From contig NC_134995.1 of the NCBI RefSeq assembly GCF_050947335.1, positions 9,028,501-9,092,500 on the forward strand: DNA of 64,000 nucleotides. Direction: 5' to 3'. Below, piece after piece: positions 56,140-64,000 of the stretch. The notes beneath the pieces were generated by a model, which searched no databases, was not told where the DNA came from, and saw only the letters and a program-made list of their open reading frames with translations. The position numbers and the translations under genes are program-made. The stretch's first letter is position 1. Each line of letters begins with the position of its first letter. The stretch is from Megachile rotundata (lineage: Eukaryota > Arthropoda > Insecta > Hymenoptera > Megachilidae).

Positions 56140-57871
56140 AGAAAAAATTAAATTTTCTTATTAATTTCTGAAACTCACATATCACCCTCATATTCACATT
56201 CATAATTTAAATGAAACTCGCATTGTTTCATTTAAATACTTTGATAGTATGCATCGTACAAAGACCTCATACCTGACAAATAATTTATAAAAAAATGTCC
56301 AGTTACAAGATTTAATCGCAAGACAAATCGCGCAACGGTAAACGAGCAAGAAATTTTTGACGGTTTATCCCTGTTCCTATCTCGTTGTTCGGGCAACGAC
56401 GTGGATATAGTTCTGCTAACGAACGAACGGGTAACCCAGACGATTTATTGCCGGATGGTAGCACTCCGGCTGAGATCGGTTTCGGTTTTTCAAGCGGTTG
56501 AAACGAACGGAATCACGGCGTTTCGAGTGGACCGAGTACCAGCTGAATGTGGAGCGTGCACGAATGTTTGCAACGAAATAAGAGAGCAAGGGTTGAATAA
56601 CGTTAACGCGGCACAGAAAAAAATTCATAGAGGAACAGGTCCGTGAAAAATTGCGAGGTTGATGCTCCACGAATAATTGGGGATTTTATGTTAAAAAATG
56701 AAATCCAAGGAACCAGACTCGTTTGACGAGGAAGAAGATGGCGCGGAAAAAGTTTCGGAATAGGGGTGCAGAATAAAGCAGAGTTTATTAGGGAGCGTGA
56801 ATAGGATGGACACTTGAAAAGTTTTCGGTGGAAATTTTCTCTGGGTTGCGTGAAATGGATGGTGTTAATTATGTGGATACTTGGGGATTGCTTGTTGACA
56901 TTAGGTCAATTAAATGGCTGATATTAATCTACGTATATTAGCTTTCTATTTAATTTTCCTTCAAGATTCATATTTGATATTTTTATATGTTCTACAGAGT
57001 GAGTATTGTCAACAAATATTCATTACAGTAACACAATTATTTATTGGTTATAATAGGAAATGAAGACAATTGTATCATATGAGTATCATGATATTTGAGG
57101 ATTTGTGTCACTTTACTCTCACATAAATTCATTCTAACATGAAACGTTGTTCTTCCACAACCTAAGGTTAAAACGCTTCCTATGATCGGTACAATTACAT
57201 CGAAGAAAAAGAAGCAGAAATAATGCGAGTGAACCATAACGTAGTATCGTGAAAAGGAGCATCAAGCTCCCAGATTCCTATTCGCTCGTAGGATTCAGCT
57301 CCACAAAGCCCGCGAGATGGCACAAAGCTTGACCGTCTCTAGCGGTTTTCTGAAAGCACGCTTTTCTTGGTACTCGAGCGCAAAGGAAGTTTTATTGCTA
57401 GAAATGGAGGCAGAACTGTATCCGTGTATTGTGCACACGCATCCACGGCCCACCGGATGCTGCTGGTCAACTTCCTGTCAGAAGCGTCGTCTCAGATTTA
57501 TGACATACTCGCGACTGCTCGAAAGTTCGCAATATCCTTTCCGCGTCGTAAATCTGCCCGGTCCTCGCTGAATCACCGAGCAAATCAATGCTCTGGATTC
57601 GGCACCTAAGTAACTTAACTTAACGCCGTAATTATTCGCTCGGTTGAGCTAGAAACTTGCCAGTTTCTATAGACGCAAGAACACGCGAAAGCGATCAAAC
57701 TTAATAATACACTTTCGTTTCGCTGGCTGCAGTAACGGGGACACAATTACGGGTTTGACGTATTCTACCGACGGAGCAGTTGCTGAGGATGGGTTACTAG
57801 TGTAAGGTGAGATCACTGTGGGATCCAGTTCAGGAGGTTGAATGTTCGGGATAAGAATATGGCGAGCAGAA
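56140..57871. other. Unique block with CpG-bearing parts
   Basis: CpG-bearing at 56310-56660 and 57240-57800. Frames at 56401-56646 (plus), 56416-56670 (minus), 57037-57237 (minus), 57317-57571 and 57367-57609 (plus) overlap in pairs and are unrecognised. No gene supported. Confidence 0.4.
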
Positions 57872-59130
57872 TGGCAGAGTTTGGAAACTGGATGTGGATG
57901 AAGTCAGAACCCAACTGTAAAGTGACATATTATGTCAGCCGACAAAGATGTAGACCCTGAGAAAAATGCAAATTGTCTGGCAGAGTTTGAAAAGTGGATG
58001 TGAATGAAGTCAAGACCCAACTATAAAGGAACATATCACATCACCTGACAAAGATGTGAACCCTCAGAAAAATGCGCACTGTCTGGCAGAGTTTGGGAAC
58101 TGGATGTGAATGAAGTCAAGACCCAACTGTAAGGGGATACGTTATGTCACCGGACAAAGATGTGAACGCTGAGAAAAATGCAGACTGTCTGGCAGAGTTA
58201 GGGAACTGGATGTGAATGAAGTCAGGACCCAACTGTGAAGCAATATATTATGTTACGTGACAAAGATGTGAACCCAGAGAAAAATGCAGATTGTCTGGCA
58301 GAGTTTGAAAAGTGGATATGAATGAAGTCAAGACCCAACTATAGAGGAACATATCACATCACCTGACAAAGATGTAGACCCTGAGAAAAATGCAAATTGT
58401 CTGGCAGAGTTTGAAAAGTGGATATGAATGAAGTCAAGACCCAACTGTAAAGGAACATATCACATCACCTGACAAAGATGTGAACCCTCAGAAAAATGCG
58501 CACTGTCTGGCAGAGTTTGGGAACTGGATGTGAATGAAGTCAGGACCCAACTGTGAAGGAATATATTATGTTACGTGACAAAGATGTGAACCCAGAGAAA
58601 AATGCAGATTGTCTGGCAGAGTTTGGGAACTGGATGTGAATGAAGTCAGGACCAAACTGTAGAAGAACATATTATATCACGTGAGGAAGATGTGAACCCT
58701 GAGAAGAACATAGATTGTCTGTAAGAGTTTGGAAAGTACATGTGAATGAAGACAGAGCCAACTGTAAGAGAACACATCATCTCATGTGACGAATATGTGA
58801 ACTCTGAGAAAAACATAGATTGTCTGTAAGAGTTTGGAAAGTGCATGTGAGTGAAGACAGAGCCAACTGTAAGAGAACACATCATCTCATGTGACGAATA
58901 TGTGAACCCTGAGATAAACATAGATTGTCTGGCAGAGTTTGGAAAGTGGATGTGAATGAAGTCAAGACCCAACTATAAGAGAACACATCATGTCACATGT
59001 TGAAGATGTGAACCCCGAGAAAAATGCAGAATGGCAGACAAAGTTTGGAAAGTGAATGTGAATGAAGTTAGAACCCAACCGTAAAGGGACACATGTCACG
59101 CCATGAAAATGTGGACTCCTAGAAAAATGG
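57872..59130. repeat. 106-bp satellite, about 12 copies
   Basis: TCTGGCAGAGTTTG or its variant recurs at 57976, 58082, 58188, 58294, 58400, 58506, 58612 and 58718, exactly 106 bp apart, and continues to about 59130 with one-base deletions. Units share GAATGAAGTCAAGACCCAAC and GACAAAGATGTGAACCC. Unit types repeat at 424 bp (four units). Minus-strand frames of 108 and 77 codons are repeat translations. Confidence 0.98.
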
Positions 59131-60599
59131 CGCGAATTCATACTGCATGCTCCATTTCGAGTGTTATATCTGCAGTGGGAACTCAGGTAGCTCACATCTT
59201 AGTTCGTCATGTCACGTGACGGCAGTGTGTCTTAAGGATGTCTACGAATAACATAGCGCTTATGTCTACGAATCGTGACAGAATTAATATAAAAGGATAA
59301 GTAAGATAAGAATAAGGATAAGAGTGAAAAATAAGAGTAAGAAAAGGATAGGTGTATGAAAGAAAATTTGTGGATGTGTTGTGGGAGGTCTGTTGCAAAT
59401 GAGTGAGCAAAACGAACGTTCATAACGCAAACAGCGAAATATGATATGACGTTATTGATTACACTCCACAGTGAGAATGAAGATCCTGGGGAAAAGTTAT
59501 AGCAATATGGGGTATACGTGGGTTAAGGTAGGATGTGGAATACGAGAATGATTAGGTTTATTTTATTCACTAGAAAAATAGTGTTTAGTTTATCCGCTAG
59601 ATGGCTCCTGAGATGAGTCCTTTCTCGCTAGTGCAAGCTATTGTATTCGACACATAATACATAATTATGTGTCAATTACGATAAAATTAAAAAAATGAAA
59701 TGGGAAATAGTGAAGTAATGAAAATAATGAAAAAGAACCCGTCACAAAATTTTACCTTCATACATGTTACCATAGTAATACCCTATTATCACAGTAACCG
59801 GGTAAAATTTCAGCATATTATTACCAAATCAAAAATTCCTTTCCCAACATTCACATTACGCACATAATTATTCAGAAATCTCCATTGAAAATTGAACCTC
59901 CCAAAATTTCCATATAAAAATTGTTCGGTGAGCGAATCATTCATTATTTTCGACGCTGGCAAAAAGCGTCCCCGATTGCCCTGCTGCGTGTAACCGGTTC
60001 GAAGTTCCCGCATATTTCCTCTTTGCCCATCGTATTTACCGTGTCCGTGCCCTCCGTCCACGGCCAACAAAGTCCTAGATATCAAACAACGCTTTTAACC
60101 CACCGCACTTTCAACAAGCCTGTCTCTTGCGCCCGTGCTACCCGGCCCTGTCCCACGGCGAACGAAATGCAAACAACATCGAACAAATTTACCGACGACT
60201 ATGGCGAAACGGAGGGCAAAATTCGTGCAACGGGTGCAAATGGCGGGCGTGTGTTTCAGCGTCCACATCGAAACCGCATCGCCGCGATTACCAACGAGAC
60301 GGCCCGCTATCGGCCTGCTGGATAAAAGTATCGGTTAAAAGCTCGATTTCGGTGCCTGGCTGCGGGTCAACGGGGATTTCTCTGCGTTTCCGTTTACACG
60401 GATACCAGAATCTCTCTCTGCTGATTCGCGTTGCCCAAAGGATTACCGCAACGCGAAACGGGAAGGGAAAACGATTATCCCGATTCAAGGTTTTCGACTC
60501 TTTCCTCCGTCGGTTCGATGGGACCCTTTCAACCGGGGTATTTTCGGATACTTTCCGGGTTTACGGAGAGATTGATTCATATGGGGATCCCTCTGAACA
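59131..60599. other. Unique block, CpG-rich at 59930-60560
   Basis: A purine-rich AAGAATAAGGATAAGAG-type tract lies at 59280-59360. The CpG-rich part holds frames of 134 (59921-60325), 167 (60127-60630) and 67 codons on the plus strand and 91, 66 and 79 on the minus strand, all overlapping. None shows a known domain. The 167-codon frame is the longest non-repeat frame in the window. Confidence 0.4.
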
Positions 60600-61750
60600 T
60601 GCCTATTGTGTAAAATTGATTGAATGTTAGTAACGTATTTAGCGAATAATAGTTTCGAGGGGAAAGATTCATGTGGAACGTGGGGTCTTCTATAAAATTG
60701 ATTGAATGTTATATTATTAAGCAAATAATAGCTTCGGGGTTTGTGGGAAGATTGACTAACAACGTTTTGAATATAGGGTGGTATAAAATTGATTGAATGT
60801 TATTAAATTATTATGTAAATAATAGTTTGAGGGAAAATTGATTAATGGGGATTGTTCTGAGTCTTATATAAAATTTATTAATGACAGCAAAATATTTTAA
60901 TGACATTTATGTTGATGAAATTCTTTTCATGTTTTGTAGTTGTCAGAGTTGGGTTACTAATATGAAGGTGTGTGGGTGTATAAAATTAATTGAACGTTAA
61001 TAAAGTATTAATTTTATTGATTGTCATTTATCTCAATGAAGAGTAGTTTTTGTGATAGTCAAGTTTTATTATTGTTAAATGGCAATTTTTAAATATAGGG
61101 TGGTTCTAAAAATCGTATAAAATTAATTGAACGTTAATAAAGTATTAACTTTATTGATCGTCATTTATGTCCATGAAGGGTAGTTTTGGTGATAGAATTT
61201 TATTATTGTTAAATAAAAATTGTTTAATATGTAATGGTTTTAAATATCGTGTAAAATTAATTGAACGTTAATAAAATATTATGTTTGTTGATTGTCATTT
61301 ATGTCGATAAGGGGTAGTTTTGGTGACAATTCAATTTCATTGTTGTTAAATAAAAATTGTTTAAAATGTAGTGGTTTTAAATATCGTGTAAAATTAATTG
61401 AACGTTAATAAAATATTATGTTTGTTGATTGTCATTTATGTCGATAAGGGGTAGTTTTGGTGACAATTCAATTTCATTGTTGTTAAATAAAAATTGTTTA
61501 AAATGTAGTGGTTTTAAATATCGTATAAAATTGATTGAATGTTAATAAAGTATTAAGTTTATTGATTGTCATTTATCTCGATGAAGGGTAGTTTTTGTGA
61601 TAGTCAAGTTTTATTATTGTTAAATGGCAATTTTTTAATATAGGATGGTTTTAAATATCGTATAAAATTAATTGAACGTTAATAAAATATTAAGTTTGTT
61701 GATCCTGTTTTACATCAATAAAGGGTAGTTTTCATAATGGTAGAATTTGA
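60600..61750. repeat. 137-bp satellite with shorter decayed units at its left edge
   Basis: AAAATTAATTGAACGTTAAT recurs at 60982, 61119, 61253, 61390, 61527 (diverged) and 61664, mostly 137 bp apart. Units share GTCATTTATGTCGATAAGGG and TTTTAAATATCGT. At 60613-60900 shorter units of about 80-95 bp carry AAAATTGATTGAATGTTA. The copies near 61253 and 61390 are nearly identical. Confidence 0.96.
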
Positions 61751-62361
61751 TAATTAATAAAACAATTTACTTTAATTAATTAATTACAATATTATGGATT
61801 AATTATTTTAATTAATTGATGCATAGATATAAATGATGTATAAAATCAGCACAATGGTTAAATACATGAAGTATTATTTAATTAACAATTTCATTTAATG
61901 GTTAAAAAAATATCAATCATTTTTTTCTATGTTTTTTGGACTAACCAGTGTCCATACATGTTAGAGTGATTATAACTTCCTTTTTTACAATATATATGAA
62001 AGCGTGGTTCCGTCAAAAGATTTTATGTACATTTTATTTTAGCCTTTTGTGGCTGCGTGCACTGCGGCCGAGAATTAATTAACATGCGTACAATTAGTTT
62101 TGAATTAATTAACATACGTGTAATTAATTTCAGTTCCGAAAGTTTACTGAACTCCAACAATTTGAACAAACTTTTGCTGTTTAATTAAAGATAATGAAAA
62201 TATTAGGAAATTTTATATAAAATGAAATTTCGTAGTTTTTCTTGTGATGTAGTAGGATACTGTTAGATGCTGTTTGGTTCATAATTACCATATTAGATTA
62301 ATTGAAGATTTATTGGTTTTAAACTGTGTGTATTTCATTTTTTTAATTTTGTAAAATAAAA
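61751..62361. other. AT-rich unique spacer with a two-copy 34-bp repeat
   Basis: GAATTAATTAACATGCGTAC at 62071 and GAATTAATTAACATACGTGT at 62103 are adjacent copies. The remainder is AT-rich complex sequence without a recognisable feature. Confidence 0.55.
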
Positions 62362-63122
62362 TATTGACAAATTGACAAATTGATAAATGGACAAATAGAC
62401 AAATTAACAAATTGACAAATTGACAAATTGACAAATTGACAAATTGACAAATTGACAAATTGACAAATTGACAAATTGACGAATTGAAAAATTGAAAAAT
62501 TGAAAAATTGAAAAATTGAAAAATTGAAAAATTGAAAAATTGAAAAATTGAAAAATTGACAAATAAACTAACTGACAAATTGACTAATTGACAAATTGAT
62601 GAATGGAGAAATTGACAAATTAACAAATTGACATATTGACATATTGACATATTGACATATTGACAAATTGACAAATTAAAAATTGACAAACTGACAAATT
62701 GACAAGTTGACGAATTGAAAAATTGACAAACTGACAAATCGACAAATTGAAAGATCGACAAATTGGAAAATCGACAAACTGAAAAGTCGATAAATTGAAA
62801 ACTCGACAAATGGAAAAATGGACGAATTGAAAAATCGACAAATGGAAAGATCGACAAATTGAAAGATCGACAAATTGAAAAATCGACTAATTGTAAAATC
62901 GACAAACTGAAAAATCGACAAACTGAAAAGTCTATAAATTGAAAACTGGACAAATAGAAAAATGGACGAATTGAAAAATCGACAAATTGAAAAATCGGCA
63001 AACTGAAAAGTCGATAAATTGAAAACTCGACAAATGGAAAAATGGACAAACTGAAAAGTCGATAAATCGAAAACTCGACAAATTGAAAATTCTACAAATT
63101 GAAAAATCGACAAACTGAAAAT
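62362..63122. repeat. 8-bp minisatellite GACAAATT/GAAAAATT
   Basis: Pure GACAAATT (62400-62480) and GAAAAATT (62484-62560) blocks are followed by a 16-bp dimer phase CGACAAATTGAAAAAT (about 62740-63120). Minus-strand frames of 254, 164 and 110 codons cycle Phe-Ser-Ile-Cys-like phrases and are artefacts of an 8-bp step. Confidence 0.98.
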
Positions 63123-63410
63123 GACTCCCCGAAAGACACAAATCCAAACAACAATCATCTTTACCCCCAACTTCTATTATCGTACAAAAAACAAAAGTCG
63201 AATTTAAATTGAAATTTTTTTCAAATATTGACTTTGAAAGGTACACAGAATAAGCGAACTCCACGGAAGATGAACTTTACTGAAACTTTAAAGCTAACTT
63301 CGAAGGGTACCAGTTGGTTCACTTATGTTAGTTTTGAAAGTTTACAATTTTTATAGCGTTATCACGATGTTACAAGTTTATAAAGTGACTTTGATTTCCT
63401 AGCAGCCCGG
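63123..63410. other. AT-rich unique spacer
   Basis: Complex sequence between the last array and the LTR-like segment. Nothing recognised. Confidence 0.45.
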
Positions 63411-63620
63411 TGTCAAAACTGACGTTAATTAAGTGTTAATTAACGTAGGTCGGTAATTAGTCAGTCTGGATCAATGGTCGTCCGCATTGTATATAAAACC
63501 GTGTCTCGCAGTCTTTTGATATCGTCATTGTGGGCAACAATTTACGTGGTCGCATTTGTTCAAATAAACTACGGTTAAACAAATTTGTTCGTGTTTCATT
63601 ACTGACGGTATCATTTGTTT
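63411..63620 (+). mobile_element. LTR-like segment: TATA box, initiator, polyA signal
   Basis: Starting at TGTCAAAACTGACG, the segment has TATATAAAA at 63490-63498, TCATTG at 63524-63529 as a possible initiator, and AATAAA at 63563-63568 followed by T/GT-rich sequence. A promoter with a polyadenylation signal about 40 bp after the start is typical of LTR-retrotransposon LTRs. No second LTR, gag/pol frame or target duplication is visible, so it may be a solo LTR or an ordinary promoter. Confidence 0.35.
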
Positions 63621-64000
63621 CGAATACGATTGTGGACGCTTGGTAACCGAGGGCAGAATTCGACAATTTATCTTTAATTTTTTTTTGTGGAACTCATTGA
63701 AGTTATACTGTTGTTTTTTAGGGTAGGGTGTTTTGTAATGTAGATTTTTATATAACTAATTTTGGGTTTATTGAATGTAGTTTGTTTAGAAACTATTCAA
63801 ATATTGAGATTTTTGAGGGGTCAATATATTGATGCTGCATTTGTTAATATTTAATTTCAAATTGAAAATTTGCAAATTTTGAAATATCTAAAACTCAGCT
63901 TTGACAAATTGTAAAATTTTAGAAGACTAAAACCACAAGGTTATAAAATTACAAAAGATGTGTTCATATGTCCTGTTTGAAAATTTTCAAAGTTCTAAAG
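63621..64000. other. AT-rich sequence to window end
   Basis: AATTTTGAAATTTGCAAATT-type short phrases near 63860-64000 hint at the start of another decayed repeat. No gene seen. Confidence 0.4.

Noticed and set aside
60127..60630. 167-codon frame in CpG-rich DNA as a gene
   Set aside because: The longest non-repeat frame, but it overlaps other plus and minus frames, shows no recognised domain and has no clear splice sites. GC-rich DNA has few stops by chance.
62285..63049. 254-codon minus-strand Cys/Phe-rich frame
   Set aside because: Translation of the GACAAATT/GAAAAATT 8-bp array.

Overview
This is AT-rich nuclear DNA from an animal, most likely an insect and probably a hymenopteran. CpG-rich unique islands lie in an AT-rich background, TAGGTTAGG/CCTAACCTAACC phrases recur, and there is no operon-like gene packing. 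The species cannot be named from this sequence, and the order is an inference from general character.

I find no protein-coding gene that I recognise, no tRNA or rRNA gene, and no transposase or reverse transcriptase frame in 64 kb. Nearly all long open frames are artefacts of tandem repeats whose unit lacks stop codons. The frames in the CpG-rich islands are unrecognised and overlap one another on both strands. The window reads as intergenic DNA or a very large intron.

The content is tandem repeats. Summing the intervals listed here, roughly two-fifths of the window lies in about 38 separate arrays, spaced every 1-3 kb and separated by unique blocks. There are two classes. The first is short-unit minisatellites (7, 8, 9, 15, 16 or 32 bp) near 7.8, 13.2, 18.7, 20.5, 22.4, 28.1, 33.4, 41.3, 44.0, 45.9, 49.3, 52.0, 53.6, 55.4 and 62.4 kb. 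The second is longer-unit satellites near 16.7 (118 bp), 25.4 (306 then about 130 bp), 29.8 (about 156 bp), 32.0 (about 80 bp), 34.8, 35.6, 37.1 (140 bp), 39.4 (160 bp), 57.9 (106 bp) and 60.6 kb (137 bp). Many short-unit arrays appear to be built from an 8-bp step doubled to 16 and 32, and the array at 22.4-23.5 kb preserves intermediate stages.

Other supported structures are: a dispersed element at 6.4-6.9 kb with an inverted partner at 37.9-38.2 kb; an 84-bp foldback hairpin inside the first copy, bordered by 8-bp direct repeats; a minisatellite that switches strand at 13.5 kb; homologous 32-bp arrays at 33.4 and 44.0 kb; ACGCGT-bearing arrays clustered at 45.9-52.7 kb; an array bracketed by 105-110 bp direct repeats at 55.3-56.1 kb; and a GGGTG-containing terminus-like motif beside several arrays. 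Regulatory candidates are weak: a CpG island with an initiator and splice donor near 25.0-25.3 kb, a TATA box plus donor at 53.15-53.25 kb, and an LTR-like segment at 63.4-63.6 kb.
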